DNA of 64,000 nt from Marinobacter sp. DY40_1A1 (GCF_016597815.1 NZ_VCHA01000002.1:434001-498000), one strand, 5' to 3'; positions 24,802-34,551 are shown, numbered from the stretch's first letter. The notes: a model not told the origin generated them from the letters alone. Numbers and translations are program-made.

Positions 24802-25815
24802 TTAACCGCCAGCTATTTCACCCGGCTCAATATCGTCCAGATGGCGCTTTACTGCTATCCAGGCACCCAGCCAGCCTAGCAGCATCGCTACAATAATCAA
24901 TGCAAACGCACCGTCAAAACTCAGGCCGCTCAGCGAGAAGTCGCTGCTGTATAAACCAGCAAGGCGCTCAATGGGGCCACTAAGCCACCAAAGAGAGAGT
25001 TGCAGCAGTATCCAGGCAACAACGCCACCGCCCAGACCAAACCACGCGCCCGTGTAAAGGAAGGGCCTGCGCACGAAGCCATCCGTTCCCCCGACAAGCT
25101 TGGCCACCAGGATCTCATCGCGGCGGCTTTCAATAGATAGCCTTACCGTGTTGCCGATCACCAGCACCACCGCTGCCGCCAACAAGATTGCCAGCGCCCA
25201 GACGGCCCGCGCAAGCAGGTCTGTCATGGCGTTCAGGCGTTGCAACCAGCCCAGATCTACCTGAACCCGCTCAATACCCTCCATGCTTTCAACAAACATC
25301 AGCAGGCTTGCTACCCCGTCTGCCGTCCTTGCACTTTCCTCAGGCGTGATCAGCAGAGTGTGGGGCAAAGGGTTCTCATCCAGATAATCCAACGCATCAT
25401 CAAGACCCGACGATGCACGGAATTCTGTCAATGCACGATCACGGTCAATCAATTCAACTCCATCTACCCGTCCATCTGCGCCAATTTCTTCGGCAAGTTT
25501 GCGGGTCTGCTCAAGGCTGGCGTCCAGTTTCATATAAGCAGTAACCCGGGCACCGCTCTCCCAACCGGCGCTCACACCCTGAAGGCTGGTCAACAAAAGT
25601 AAAAGTGCAACCGGCAATGCCAGCGCAACGCCCATCACCGTCCAGGTCATCAGGCTGGCCACCGGGGTTCGCCACATGCGTGAGGCGCTGTCGCGTGCCA
25701 CTTTTCGATGATGAATGAAGTAGGATTCCGCCTGCTCGCGCCAGGGCGACCGGGAGGCTTTCGCACCCCGGGCAATATCCGGTTTACGGGGCTTGGACAA
25801 CGGGTCAACGGCCAC
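24802..25815 (-). CDS. ftsX: FtsX, cell-division ABC-type permease
   Basis: FtsX works with FtsE at the divisome to control septal peptidoglycan hydrolases through a periplasmic loop. The start is GTG 25815, five bases after AAGGAGG, giving 337 residues and an 11-base overlap with ftsE; a TTG at 25848 lies within ftsE. One transmembrane helix (about 57-79) follows a basic cytoplasmic N-tail. A periplasmic domain (about 80-200) comes next, then three C-terminal helices (about 208-230, 255-280 and 305-325), as in the family. KHLDDIEPGEI lies near the end. It is the third gene of ftsYEX. Confidence 0.95.
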   Translation of the reverse strand: MAVDPLSKPRKPDIARGAKASRSPWREQAESYFIHHRKVARDSASRMWRTPVASLMTWTVMGVALALPVALLLLLTSLQGVSAGWESGARVTAYMKLDASLEQTRKLAEEIGADGRVDGVELIDRDRALTEFRASSGLDDALDYLDENPLPHTLLITPEESARTADGVASLLMFVESMEGIERVQVDLGWLQRLNAMTDLLARAVWALAILLAAAVVLVIGNTVRLSIESRRDEILVAKLVGGTDGFVRRPFLYTGAWFGLGGGVVAWILLQLSLWWLSGPIERLAGLYSSDFSLSGLSFDGAFALIIVAMLLGWLGAWIAVKRHLDDIEPGEIAGG

Positions 25816-26494
25816 GGAAACCTCCTTGCAGTGGGGTACCGCCCGCAATCAGATTGCCGTGATCGAGAGTCAGGGTACGCCGATCCATTTCGTTTATCAG
25901 GGCGAGATCGTGGCTGGCGATCAGCACAGTTACACCTACCTGGCTGAATTGTGCAAACAGATTCATGATGTCTGCAGAAAGTTTTGGGTCCAGGTTACCT
26001 GTAGGCTCATCCGCCAGCAGTAGAGGCGGCTTGTTCACCACGGCCCGGGCAATACCCACACGCTGCTGCTCACCACCCGATAACTGTAGCGGGTTCATTT
26101 TTTCCTTACTGAGCAGTCCCACTTTATCCAGCGCTGCACGCACACGCCGACCCACATCACGGGGTGAAGCTCCCATGACCTCCAAGGGCATGGCCACGTT
26201 ATCAAACACAGTGCGATCAAAAAGAAGTTGATGATTCTGGAATACCACACCGATGTGCCGGCGTATGTAGGGAACCTGCCTTCGCGGCAGGCGGTTGAGC
26301 GCCTGACCACCGACCACCACCTCTCCGGCAGTGGGGCGCTCCATAACCATGAGCAGTTTCAGCAGGGTACTTTTGCCCGCACCTGAGTGCCCGGTCAGAA
26401 ACGCCAGCTCACCGCGATCCAGGTGAAAATTCACCTGCCGCAACGCAGTATGATCACTGTCATATCGCTTGGTAACCTGGCGAAACTCGATCAT
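25805..26494 (-). CDS. ftsE: FtsE, cell-division ATPase
   Basis: FtsE is the ATP-binding partner of FtsX. From ATG 26494 (MIEFRQVTKRYDSD) it has 229 residues. It shows Walker A TGHSGAGKSTLL, the Q-loop in VVFQNHQLLFDRTVFDN, signature LSGGEQQRVGIARA, Walker B PLLLADEPTGNLD and the switch His in VLIASHDLAL. A TTG at 26515 could extend it by seven residues, but FtsE proteins start at the MI-x-F motif. It starts 39 bases after the ftsY stop and its stop overlaps ftsX. Confidence 0.95.
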   Translation of the reverse strand: MIEFRQVTKRYDSDHTALRQVNFHLDRGELAFLTGHSGAGKSTLLKLLMVMERPTAGEVVVGGQALNRLPRRQVPYIRRHIGVVFQNHQLLFDRTVFDNVAMPLEVMGASPRDVGRRVRAALDKVGLLSKEKMNPLQLSGGEQQRVGIARAVVNKPPLLLADEPTGNLDPKLSADIMNLFAQFSQVGVTVLIASHDLALINEMDRRTLTLDHGNLIAGGTPLQGGFRGR

Positions 26495-26533
26495 AACGGG
26501 CGACGACTCCAACAATCCGGGTTATTTGGCAAA

Positions 26534-27727
26534 CTAGTCTGCAAACAATGCGTCCACAAAGGTTTCAGCATCAAAGCTGCGCAGGTCATCAACCTGTTCA
26601 CCAACACCGATAAACCGGATAGGAAGCTGCAACTGACGGGCAATGGCAAATACGATACCGCCTTTGGCAGTGCCGTCCAGTTTCGTTAAGGTAATACCGC
26701 TCACGCCAACCGCCTTCTGGAACACCTGCGCCTGGCTAAGAGCGTTCTGCCCCGTGCCCGCGTCCAGCACCAGCATGACTTCGTGAGGTGCCGTGGCGTC
26801 CAGTTTTTTCATTACCCGGACAACCTTCTCCAACTCTCCCATCAGATTGTCTTTGTTTTGCAGTCGACCTGCAGTGTCTGCGATCACCACATCCACGCCA
26901 CGGGACTGGCCTGACTGTATAGCGTCAAAGATCACGGAGGCACTGTCGGCACCCGTATGCTGAGCCACCACCGGAACCTTATTGCGCTCACCCCAAACCT
27001 GCAACTGCTCAACGGCGGCCGCACGGAAGGTATCCCCTGCCGCCAGCATCACTGACTTGCCTTCGCTCTGGAGCTTTTTAGTGAGTTTGCCAATGGTAGT
27101 GGTCTTGCCCACGCCATTCACACCAACCATCAAAATCACATAAGGCTTGGTTCCGGCATCAATTGTCAGCGGCTTGGTGACATTCTTTAACAGGCCATGC
27201 AACTCGTCACGTAGGGCCTTGCGAAGTGCTTCGCCGTCTTTGAGCTGGTTGCGCTGGAGTTTGTCCGTAAGGGATTCAATAATTTCCGAGGTGGCCGTTA
27301 CGCCAACATCCGCCATCAGCAACGTGGTTTCGATTTCTTCCAGCAGGTCTTCATCTATTTTCTTGCCTACCGAAAACAGGTCGGCCATGCCGCCGGTCAG
27401 GCTTGCGCGGGTTTTGCCCAGGCCTTGCTTGATGCGCTCAAAAACACTGAGTTGTGGCGCGGCTTCCGGTTCGGGAACCTTTGCCGGCTCCGGCTCTGGC
27501 ATTGCCGGTGGCGCAACTGCTGTTGGCGCGTCCTCCGGCAAGGATTCAGGGGCGGTGGGGGCTGGCTTTTCAGTCGGCGCCAAAGGCTCAGGGCCTTTGA
27601 CTGCCTCCGGTTTGCGCTGGGGCACGGGTTTCGGCCGCGGTACACGGCGGCGATTGCTGGCGATATCCAGAAAAAATACAAATACAAGAAGGGCCAGTAG
27701 GCCGACCGAAATCCACTCTGCCATCAT
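26534..27727 (-). CDS. ftsY: FtsY, signal recognition particle receptor
   Basis: FtsY is the membrane-associated GTPase that receives SRP-ribosome complexes. The 397-residue protein has an N-terminal hydrophobic segment (about residues 5-22, ISVGLLALLVFVFFLDIA). A Pro/Glu/Ala-rich acidic linker (about 30-95) follows, then the NG domain with GTPase motifs VGVNGVGKTTTIGKL, DTFRAAAVEQL, DTAGRLQNKDNLMGEL and TKLDGTAKGG. The transmembrane-like start differs from E. coli FtsY, which has a longer acidic domain without such a segment. The gene leads the ftsYEX-rpoH series and is divergent from rsmD. Confidence 0.95.
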   Translation of the reverse strand: MMAEWISVGLLALLVFVFFLDIASNRRRVPRPKPVPQRKPEAVKGPEPLAPTEKPAPTAPESLPEDAPTAVAPPAMPEPEPAKVPEPEAAPQLSVFERIKQGLGKTRASLTGGMADLFSVGKKIDEDLLEEIETTLLMADVGVTATSEIIESLTDKLQRNQLKDGEALRKALRDELHGLLKNVTKPLTIDAGTKPYVILMVGVNGVGKTTTIGKLTKKLQSEGKSVMLAAGDTFRAAAVEQLQVWGERNKVPVVAQHTGADSASVIFDAIQSGQSRGVDVVIADTAGRLQNKDNLMGELEKVVRVMKKLDATAPHEVMLVLDAGTGQNALSQAQVFQKAVGVSGITLTKLDGTAKGGIVFAIARQLQLPIRFIGVGEQVDDLRSFDAETFVDALFAD

Positions 27728-27886
27728 AAAGTCATACCATCAGTCTGATTGGGCGGGACAAATAGAGCGCATATTCTAGCAGACTGTCCCAGTGAAGTGA
27801 GGTTGCTGTGGATTATCATGAACAGCCCGATTTCCGCTAAGATACGCCAGCCGAAAATATTGCCGCCCGTTTCCGGAGCCAACCAC

Positions 27887-28534
27887 ATGACCCGAAGAAA
27901 ATCCTCAGGCCAGCACCTTTCAAGCAAGCCTTCCAAGGGCGCCGCCAAGAACACGGGTGCCGGGGGTGAACTACGCATTATCGGGGGCGACTGGCGCAGC
28001 CGGAAGCTGCGCTTCCCGGATGCAGGAGGGGTTCGCCCAACACCAGCACGCACACGGGAAACCCTGTTTAACTGGTTGTCGCTTCATATCGCGGGAAGCG
28101 ATTGCCTGGACTTGTTTGCAGGCTCTGGTGCTTTGGGGCTGGAGGCGCTCTCAAGAGGCGCCGGCCAGGCCACGCTGGTTGATAACAACACAGCCTTGGC
28201 AGCCGCTCTTCGGGGCAACCTCAAGCTACTGGGCTCTGAAGCAGGCACTGTGATTTGCGCTAATGTAGACACCTACCTGAGCCAGCGTTCACGGCATCCA
28301 TTCGATATCATTTTCATGGACCCTCCATTCCATCAGGGCTGGCTGACAACGCTGATCCCACTGCTGAATACCCAAGGCTGGGTGAAACCTGGAGGCTGGG
28401 TATACGTGGAGCACGAAAGTGACCTGCCGTCGCCGGCGGCACCTGCCAACTGGCAACTGCACCGGCAAAAAACCGCTGGCCAGGTCACTTACTGCTTATA
28501 CAGAGTGGTTCAAGCCGCAGGGCGCAGCGAATAA
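27887..28534 (+). CDS. rsmD: RsmD, 16S rRNA (guanine-966 N2) methyltransferase
   Basis: RsmD methylates G966 of 16S rRNA with S-adenosylmethionine. From ATG 27887 (GGAG eight bases upstream) it has 215 residues; longer in-frame starts upstream have no site and add an unrelated tail. After a basic N-terminus comes LRIIGGDWRSRKLRFPD, the family opening. VRPTPARTRETLFNWL follows, then the SAM-binding CLDLFAGSGALGLEALSRGA and the catalytic FDIIFMDPPF. It is divergent from ftsY, a common arrangement. Its last 25 bases overlap the end of the convergent desaturase gene. Confidence 0.93.
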   Translation: MTRRKSSGQHLSSKPSKGAAKNTGAGGELRIIGGDWRSRKLRFPDAGGVRPTPARTRETLFNWLSLHIAGSDCLDLFAGSGALGLEALSRGAGQATLVDNNTALAAALRGNLKLLGSEAGTVICANVDTYLSQRSRHPFDIIFMDPPFHQGWLTTLIPLLNTQGWVKPGGWVYVEHESDLPSPAAPANWQLHRQKTAGQVTYCLYRVVQAAGRSE

Positions 28535-29688
28535 GCCCGCAAATGGGCAGCAAACTCTTCCAGGTAACGAATACCACTGGCTTCAGCGTCTTTGCACCAC
28601 TCCATCAACGCGTGCAGCTTATCCTGCGGCTTAAGGCCGCGCTGGCGCCAAAGGGCCTGTAACTCGTTGCTCATCTCGTAAATCTGGCGCAACACAGCGT
28701 TGCTTTCCAGAACTGATTCCAGCGCCTCTTTATCTCGCGGCTTTATCAGCGTAACTTCCCGCGATAGAAGCTGTTTGAGTTTACGATATCTGGGCCGTAT
28801 CTCATCATCCATCAGGCTCTTTTGCTGGCGCAAAACCGGCTCTGTCACACGTTTGCGGTACTGGCGCATTATGTCGAAACGATTATTGGCAATAGCCTGC
28901 ACAGTTTCCACATCCACGTTCTGCTTGCCCGGCACATAATGGGCGATCGGCCGATAGCCTTTGGGTTTGGCAAGACCAAACGCCTGGAACAGGCGGATAT
29001 AGCCCCAGCCGATATCCACTTCGTACCAGCGGCGTGAAAGCTTGGAGGAGTTCGGGTAGGTGTGGTGGTTATTGTGCAGTTCTTCACCACCAATAATAAT
29101 TCCCAGTGGAGAAATGTTGCGGGCGTTATCCGCACACTCGAAATTGCGATAACCCATCCAGTGGCCAATCCCGTTCACAACACCGGCTGCCCAGAAAGGT
29201 ATCCAGACCATCTGCACTGCCCAGATCCAGATACCGTTAACACCAAAAAGCACCAGATTAATGACTGCCATCAGAGCAATGCCCAGCGCCCTGTGGCGAC
29301 TGTAAAGATTGCGCTCTATCCAGTCTTCCGGGGTCCGCTGGCCGTAGCGCTCAAGGTTTTCAGCAGTCGCTGCCGAGGCATACAACTCTGCCCCTTCGAA
29401 TAACACCTTCTTTATACCCAGTACCACCGGGCTATGTGGATCTTCGGCCGTTTCACACTTGGCGTGATGCTTGCGATGGATCGCAGTCCATTCTTTGGTA
29501 TTCTGCGCTGTGGTCAGCCACAGCCAGAAACGGAAAAAATGCTTCAGTGCAGGATGCAAATCCAGCGAGTTGTGGGCCGAATGGCGATGCAGATAAAGCG
29601 TTACACTGATGATAGTGACGTGGGTCATACCCAGAACAACCAGAATCAACTGCATCACCGACAGGTCAAGGAGACCGTTAAACCACAT
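28510..29688 (-). CDS. Membrane fatty acid desaturase (delta-9 type)
   Basis: This integral membrane diiron enzyme should insert a double bond into saturated acyl chains, most likely delta-9. The 392-residue protein has the three histidine boxes of the family: HRHSAH (about residue 34), HRKHH (about 71) and HNNHH (about 206), with hydrophobic helices between them. A cytoplasmic C-terminal extension of about 120 residues is rich in Arg, Lys and Glu and looks helical. GAGG lies before ATG 29688. A FabR-like palindrome lies about 60 bases upstream and overlaps the expected -35 region, which suggests repression when unsaturated fatty acids are plentiful. Whether the substrate is acyl-CoA or phospholipid is not decidable here. 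Confidence 0.9.
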   Translation of the reverse strand: MWFNGLLDLSVMQLILVVLGMTHVTIISVTLYLHRHSAHNSLDLHPALKHFFRFWLWLTTAQNTKEWTAIHRKHHAKCETAEDPHSPVVLGIKKVLFEGAELYASAATAENLERYGQRTPEDWIERNLYSRHRALGIALMAVINLVLFGVNGIWIWAVQMVWIPFWAAGVVNGIGHWMGYRNFECADNARNISPLGIIIGGEELHNNHHTYPNSSKLSRRWYEVDIGWGYIRLFQAFGLAKPKGYRPIAHYVPGKQNVDVETVQAIANNRFDIMRQYRKRVTEPVLRQQKSLMDDEIRPRYRKLKQLLSREVTLIKPRDKEALESVLESNAVLRQIYEMSNELQALWRQRGLKPQDKLHALMEWCKDAEASGIRYLEEFAAHLRAYSLRPAA

Positions 29689-29720
29689 AATTAATCCTCA
29701 AATCAAAACCTGAAGCGACC

Positions 29721-29768
29721 AATATAGGCGCCTGTTCGCGGCAGTTTAGCGTACAGGTGTTAGCTAAA
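29721..29768 (-). promoter_or_regulatory. Desaturase promoter with FabR-like operator
   Basis: A palindrome at 29745-29768 has left arm TTTAGCGTACA and right arm TGTTAGCTAAA around a GG centre (9 of 11 pairs). Its core resembles the E. coli FabR operators upstream of fabA and fabB as I recall them (AGCGTACA and its partner). On the minus strand a -10-like TATATT lies at 29726-29721, so the palindrome would cover the -35 zone. A second dyad, CAAGCTT at 29773-29779 with AAGCTTG at 29787-29793, lies on the mutM side. Confidence 0.5.
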
Positions 29769-29849
29769 ACAACAAGCTTTAAAGTCAAGCTTGCTACCGT
29801 TCACATTTGCGCAACATCACACCTACAAATTTGACCGGAGACTGGTTGA

Positions 29850-30662
29850 ATGCCCGAACTACCTGAAGTCGAAACCACAAGACGCGGCATTGCGCCCCAC
29901 TGTGAAGGTCAAACCATTGAACAGGTCAAAGTACGAAATGGCAGCCTGCGCTGGCCCGTGCCCGGCGATCTTGCCGCGCAAATGAACGGCCAGGTTATCC
30001 GCACTGTCGAGCGGCGAGCAAAATATCTTTTTCTGAACCTCGACCATGGCACTGCCATCGTTCACCTGGGCATGTCTGGCAGCCTTCGCATCATCACTGA
30101 TGACGCACCGGCAGAGAAACACGACCACATCGACCTTGTGCTGCATTCCGGCGTAACTCTGCGCTTTAATGACCCCCGTCGCTTTGGTTGCTGGCTGTGG
30201 GCAGACTCTGCCGAGACGCACCCCCTGATTGCCAGCCTTGGGCCGGAACCGCTATCGGCAGAGTTTACTGGTCGAATGCTGTTCCAGTTATCGCGCTCCA
30301 GAAACACCCCCGTGAAATCCTTCATCATGGACAGCCATGTGGTGGTCGGCGTAGGCAACATTTACGCCAACGAAGCACTGTTCCACGCCGGCATTCATCC
30401 CAAACGCAAGGCTGGGCGCATCAGTCTCGATCGCTACCAGCGTCTTGCGGAAGCTATCCGGGAGATTCTCAGCGCTGCGATCCTGATGGGCGGCACTACC
30501 CTGCGAGATTTCGTGAACAGCGATGGCAAGCCAGGCTATTTCGCTCAGTCATTACTGGTTTATGGCCGCGCCGGAGAGCCCTGCCCGAACTGCGAAACAC
30601 CGCTGAAGGAAATCCGCATGAACGGGCGATCTACCGTGTACTGCACAGGATGCCAGCGGTAG
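29850..30662 (+). CDS. mutM: MutM (Fpg), formamidopyrimidine-DNA glycosylase
   Basis: MutM removes 8-oxoguanine and other oxidised purines and cuts the abasic site. The 270-residue protein starts [12 protein letters not shown], so the catalytic Pro at position 2 after Met removal and Glu are intact. The beta-elimination Lys lies in ERRAKYLFL (about residue 57). HLGMSGSL is followed by the helix-two-turn-helix [20 protein letters not shown]. The C-terminal zinc finger has CPNC and CTGC and ends in Arg. It is divergent from the desaturase gene and 101 bases upstream of yrfG. Confidence 0.96.
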   Translation: MPELPEVETTRRGIAPHCEGQTIEQVKVRNGSLRWPVPGDLAAQMNGQVIRTVERRAKYLFLNLDHGTAIVHLGMSGSLRIITDDAPAEKHDHIDLVLHSGVTLRFNDPRRFGCWLWADSAETHPLIASLGPEPLSAEFTGRMLFQLSRSRNTPVKSFIMDSHVVVGVGNIYANEALFHAGIHPKRKAGRISLDRYQRLAEAIREILSAAILMGGTTLRDFVNSDGKPGYFAQSLLVYGRAGEPCPNCETPLKEIRMNGRSTVYCTGCQR

Positions 30663-30763
30663 CTCTGGGCCGCAGACCTGAGCCCAACATCCGTAATATC
30701 CCGGCTTGCCTCAAATCGGGATCTGCGGCAGCCTGAGGAAAACATTTAAGGCTGGCTTTGCAT

Positions 30764-31471
30764 ATGATCAACTGGACGTCCCTCGAAACCGTATTCCTGG
30801 ATATGGACGGCACACTGCTTGATCTGCACTTCGACAATCATTTCTGGCTGGAACACCTGCCCAGGCGTTACGCTGAGCGCAACGGCATGCACGCCGAGAA
30901 AGCCAGGGACAAAATCATCAGCATGATCATGGCCCAAAGAGGCACGCTCAACTTCTACTGCACCGATTACTGGAGCGAGCAACTTGCCCTGGACATAACC
31001 GGACTGAAATCCGAGCTCAGTGACCGCATCGGCTACCGTCCGCATGTGGCGGACTTTCTTCAATCTCTCAAGAAGGCCGGCCTGCAATCCGTCATCGTCA
31101 CCAACTGCCACCCGGATCCTCTGGAGCTGAAACTGCAGCGCACAGGCCTCGACCGCTATGTGGACGGTATTGTTTCCAGCCATCAGCTGGGCAAACCCAA
31201 AGAAGACACCGCCTTTTGGCAGGACCTGCAACAACTTGCCCCCTATAGAGCCGCTTCCACATTAATGGTGGATGACAGTTTCCCCGTACTGGAAAGCGCC
31301 CGGTCTGCAGGAATTGCCCAATGTCTCGGAATTCTGGCGCCAGACAGCAAACGGGCCGCCAGCAAATCTCATCCCGAAATACCTTGCGTGCACCACTTTG
31401 ATGAAGTTCTGACAGCCATTCACCAGCAAAGGCCCCATCACCAGAAAAGCCCTCTGCCATCTGATGACTGA
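30764..31471 (+). CDS. yrfG: YrfG-type GMP/IMP nucleotidase, HAD superfamily
   Basis: This HAD phosphatase is expected to dephosphorylate purine mononucleotides, as YrfG of E. coli does. The protein has motif I VFLDMDGTLLDL near the N-terminus, motif II in SVIVTNCHP, a Lys in LGKPKEDTAFW and motif IV LMVDDSFPVLESA. ATG 30764 gives 235 residues; an in-frame TTG six bases upstream is better spaced from AAGG and could be used instead. The order yrfG-hslR-hslO-pckA is the same as in E. coli, which supports the name. Confidence 0.88.
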   Translation: MINWTSLETVFLDMDGTLLDLHFDNHFWLEHLPRRYAERNGMHAEKARDKIISMIMAQRGTLNFYCTDYWSEQLALDITGLKSELSDRIGYRPHVADFLQSLKKAGLQSVIVTNCHPDPLELKLQRTGLDRYVDGIVSSHQLGKPKEDTAFWQDLQQLAPYRAASTLMVDDSFPVLESARSAGIAQCLGILAPDSKRAASKSHPEIPCVHHFDEVLTAIHQQRPHHQKSPLPSDD

Positions 31472-31512
31472 GGGCGCTATAATTGAGGCATACGCCCTTC
31501 AGGTGAGGAGAT

Positions 31513-31920
31513 ATGGCGGCATCCACTTCGGACGATCAACGGGTAAGGCTCGACAAATGGCTTTGGGCTGCGCGCTTTTACAAAACACGCTCCCTGGCAA
31601 AAGAGGCTGTAGAAGGCGGCAAAGTCCACTACAACAGCCAGCGCTGCAAGCCAGGCCGCCTGGTTGAGCCTGGCGCCACGCTCACCCTGCGCCTTGGCTA
31701 TCTTGAAAAAGTCGTGGTTGTAGATGAAGTGAGCGAGCGTCGGCGCGGTGCGCCGGAAGCTCAAAAGCTCTACCACGAAACCGAAGACAGCATAAAAAAG
31801 CGTGAAGACCTCTCGTGGCAACGTAAAACCATGCAGGCAGCACAATTGCCGCCGGCAAGGCGCCCTTCCAAGAAAGATCGCCGCGACATTCAACGATTCC
31901 GTGACCAGAACAGCATCTGA
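31513..31920 (+). CDS. hslR: HslR (Hsp15), heat-shock ribosome-associated RNA-binding protein
   Basis: Hsp15 rescues 50S subunits that carry stalled nascent chains. The 135-residue protein has an S4 RNA-binding domain near the N-terminus (VRLDKWLWAARFYKTRSLAKEAVEGGKVHYN, about 11-41, listed here in parts of the S4 fold). A basic C-terminal extension (about 100-135) ends with PSKKDRRDIQRFRD. GAGGAG precedes ATG 31513, 41 bases after yrfG. hslO follows after 58 bases. The pair is heat-shock induced in E. coli; I did not find a clear sigma-32 promoter in the gap. Confidence 0.94.
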   Translation: MAASTSDDQRVRLDKWLWAARFYKTRSLAKEAVEGGKVHYNSQRCKPGRLVEPGATLTLRLGYLEKVVVVDEVSERRRGAPEAQKLYHETEDSIKKREDLSWQRKTMQAAQLPPARRPSKKDRRDIQRFRDQNSI

Positions 31921-31978
31921 ACCAGACCGTTCTGTTGTCAGCCACCGATTAAAGCACCCAGTTTTCAGGAGAACCAAT

Positions 31979-32833
31979 ATGGCATCCCGCGACCAGTTCC
32001 AGCGTTTTATATTTGAACACAGCCAGGTACGCGGAGCCTGGGTACAGCTTGACGAGAGCTTCCGGGAAATCACCGGCCAGGCGCCTTATCCCGAGTCGGT
32101 CAGAGGCCTTCTGGGAGAAGCTCTTGTAGCCAGCATTGTTATGAGCAGCAGCCTGAAGTTCGAAGGCACACTGTCCATTCAGGCCCAGGGCGAAGGCCCG
32201 CTTCGAACACTCATGGCGGAATGCAGCCACGACCGCAAGATTCGCGGGCTTGCACGATTCGACGAGCACGCGGTGACCGAAGACAGCTTCCACGATTTGC
32301 TGGGCGACGGGCGTATGGCCATTACCATCACACCCCGGCAAGGCAGCCGCTACCAGGGCGTGGTGCCTCGGGAGCGGGATAGTCTGGGGGGATGCCTGGA
32401 AGAATATTTCGAGCGCTCGGAACAGATCCCCACCAGTCTGTTTCTGTTTTCCAATGAGCAGGGCGCTGCCGGCCTGATGCTCCAGCGTATGCCAGGTGCC
32501 ACCCAGGAAGATGACGAACTCTGGGAGCGGGTTAACCACCTTGCACGCACGGTTAAGGCCGATGAACTGCTGGAACTTGATAGCGAAACTCTTCTGCACC
32601 GCCTGTTTAATGAAGAAACGGTGCGACTCTTCGATGCCGAAACCGTGGCATTTCAGTGCAGTTGTTCCAAAGACAGAACTCTTGTTGCCCTTGAAGCCAT
32701 TGGCAAAGACGAGTGTTACAGCATACTGGAGGAACAGGGAACCATAGATATGGACTGCCAGTTCTGCCACGCGCACTATCGATTCGACAGGAATGATATT
32801 GATCAGCTTTTTACCGGCCATACGTTACACTAG
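31979..32833 (+). CDS. hslO: HslO (Hsp33), redox-switched chaperone
   Basis: Hsp33 is a cytosolic holdase switched on by oxidation of its zinc centre. From ATG 31979 (AGGAG nine bases upstream) it has 284 residues; an upstream in-frame ATG at 31802 lies inside hslR. The N-terminal domain has RGAWVQLDESFREI and GEALVASIVMSSSLKFEGTLSIQAQGEGPL in sequence. The C-terminal redox switch has CSC (in FQCSCSKDR) and CQFC (in DMDCQFCHAHYRF), so all four zinc cysteines are present. A hairpin with a T-run follows the stop. Confidence 0.96.
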   Translation: MASRDQFQRFIFEHSQVRGAWVQLDESFREITGQAPYPESVRGLLGEALVASIVMSSSLKFEGTLSIQAQGEGPLRTLMAECSHDRKIRGLARFDEHAVTEDSFHDLLGDGRMAITITPRQGSRYQGVVPRERDSLGGCLEEYFERSEQIPTSLFLFSNEQGAAGLMLQRMPGATQEDDELWERVNHLARTVKADELLELDSETLLHRLFNEETVRLFDAETVAFQCSCSKDRTLVALEAIGKDECYSILEEQGTIDMDCQFCHAHYRFDRNDIDQLFTGHTLH

Positions 32834-32851
32834 GCACGGCTACAGAATCAC

Positions 32852-32894
32852 CCGGAAGCCAGCAATCACGCGGCTTCCGGCGTAGTCGTTTTTT
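32852..32894 (+). terminator. Probable terminator of hslO
   Basis: CCGGAAGCC (32852-32860) pairs perfectly with GGCTTCCGG (32872-32880), followed eight bases later by six T (32889-32894). The gap between stem and T-run is long for an ideal terminator. Confidence 0.55.
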
Positions 32895-33008
32895 ATTGGC
32901 GCCTCTGGCATAATAGCGCGCCTGAATTGATCCGATTGTTCAGAATTCCGTCAATTTTCGGGCAGGCGGCCTGAGCAGTCACTAAGACATCCCGAGGGTG
33001 AGGTCGAA

Positions 33009-34541
33009 GTGAGCAACACTTATAATGATCTGAGTACAGCAAGACTGGTAGAACAGGCACTGGCGCGTAACGAGGGCCAACTGGCATCCAACGGTTCGCT
33101 GGTCGTAGAAACTGGTCATCGCACCGGTCGGTCCCCCATGGATCGCTACATTGTTGAAGAACCAAGCACATCTGACGACATCCACTGGGGGCCGATCAAC
33201 CGCCCGTTCGACGCCGATAAATTCGACGCCCTGTGGGAACGCGTAGAAGCCTATATTGCTGAAAAAGACAGCTTTGTGTCCCTGGTGCACGTGGGCTCCG
33301 ACCCTGAGCACTACCTGCCAGTGAAAATGACCACCGAGACCGCCTGGCAAAACCTGTTTGGCCGCAACCTGTTCATTCGCCCGGAAAGCTACAACCAGGC
33401 AGACAAGCAGGAATGGCAAATTCTGAATGCTGCCAATTTTGAGTGCGTACCAGAGCGCGATGGCACCAACAGCGATGGCTGCGTCATCATCAACTTTGCT
33501 CGCCGCAGAGTGCTTCTGGCAGGCATGCATTATGCCGGTGAGATGAAAAAAGCGATGTTCTCCGTGCAGAACTTCCTGCTGCCGGAAAAAGACGTGCTAC
33601 CAATGCATTGCTCCGCCAACGTTGGCGAAGACGGCGAAACCTGCCTGTTCTTCGGTCTATCCGGCACGGGTAAAACCACCCTGTCTGCCGACCCTCACCG
33701 CTTCCTTATTGGTGACGACGAGCACGGCTGGGGCCCTGGCACTGTTTTCAATATTGAAGGCGGCTGCTATGCCAAGTGTATCGATCTGAGCAAGAAGAAC
33801 GAGCCCATTATCTGGGACGCGATCCGCTTCGGCGCTATTGTTGAAAACGTAACAATTGATCCGGAAACCCGCGAGCCAGACTACACCGACGTTTCCCTGA
33901 CTGAAAACTCCCGGTGTGCCTACCCGCTCGAACACATTGAAAAGCGCGTAATCGAAAACCGCGCCGGTGAGCCAACACACATTGTGTTCCTGACCTGCGA
34001 CATGACTGGCGTACTGCCGCCTGTGTCTATTCTGAGCCGTGAAGGTGCCGCTTATCACTTCCTGAGTGGTTATACAGCGCTGGTTGGCTCCACAGAAATG
34101 GGTTCATCGTCTGCACTGAAGTCTACCTTCTCCACCTGCTTTGGCGCTCCGTTCTTCCCGCGTCCGGCAGGCGTGTACGCTGAGCTTCTGATGAAGCGTA
34201 TGGATGAGTACGGCAGCAAGGTTTTCCTGGTGAATACTGGCTGGACTGGCGGTGCCTATGGTGAAGGAACACGCTTCAGCATACCGACCACCCGCGCGAT
34301 CATCAGCGGCATTCAGAATGGCGAGCTTGACTCGGTTGAAACTGAGCACCTGCCAACCCTCAACCTGAGCGTGCCCAAGCAGGTACCGGGCGTAGATTCG
34401 GCGCTACTGAACCCACGCAATACCTGGGCCAGCAAAGAAGCCTACGATAAGAAGGCAGCGGAACTGATTGGTCAGTTCGTCGAAAACTTCAAGAAGTTTG
34501 ATGTTTCCGATTCCATTGTTGAGGCCGGCCCGAAACTCTGA
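33009..34541 (+). CDS. pckA: Phosphoenolpyruvate carboxykinase (ATP)
   Basis: PckA converts oxaloacetate and ATP to phosphoenolpyruvate, CO2 and ADP at the start of gluconeogenesis. The 510-residue protein starts at GTG 33009 with GAGG seven bases upstream. It contains [11 protein letters not shown], the PEPCK-specific [13 protein letters not shown], the kinase-1a motif [11 protein letters not shown] (about 217-227) and kinase-2 LIGDDEHGW. The segment FSACFGAPF of other PckA proteins reads FSTCFGAPF here. It is monocistronic with a strong terminator. As in E. coli it follows hslO. Expected to be important during growth on acids, alkanes or other gluconeogenic substrates. Confidence 0.96.
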   Translation: MSNTYNDLSTARLVEQALARNEGQLASNGSLVVETGHRTGRSPMDRYIVEEPSTSDDIHWGPINRPFDADKFDALWERVEAYIAEKDSFVSLVHVGSDPEHYLPVKMTTETAWQNLFGRNLFIRPESYNQADKQEWQILNAANFECVPERDGTNSDGCVIINFARRRVLLAGMHYAGEMKKAMFSVQNFLLPEKDVLPMHCSANVGEDGETCLFFGLSGTGKTTLSADPHRFLIGDDEHGWGPGTVFNIEGGCYAKCIDLSKKNEPIIWDAIRFGAIVENVTIDPETREPDYTDVSLTENSRCAYPLEHIEKRVIENRAGEPTHIVFLTCDMTGVLPPVSILSREGAAYHFLSGYTALVGSTEMGSSSALKSTFSTCFGAPFFPRPAGVYAELLMKRMDEYGSKVFLVNTGWTGGAYGEGTRFSIPTTRAIISGIQNGELDSVETEHLPTLNLSVPKQVPGVDSALLNPRNTWASKEAYDKKAAELIGQFVENFKKFDVSDSIVEAGPKL

Positions 34542-34551
34542 GCCCAGCCCC

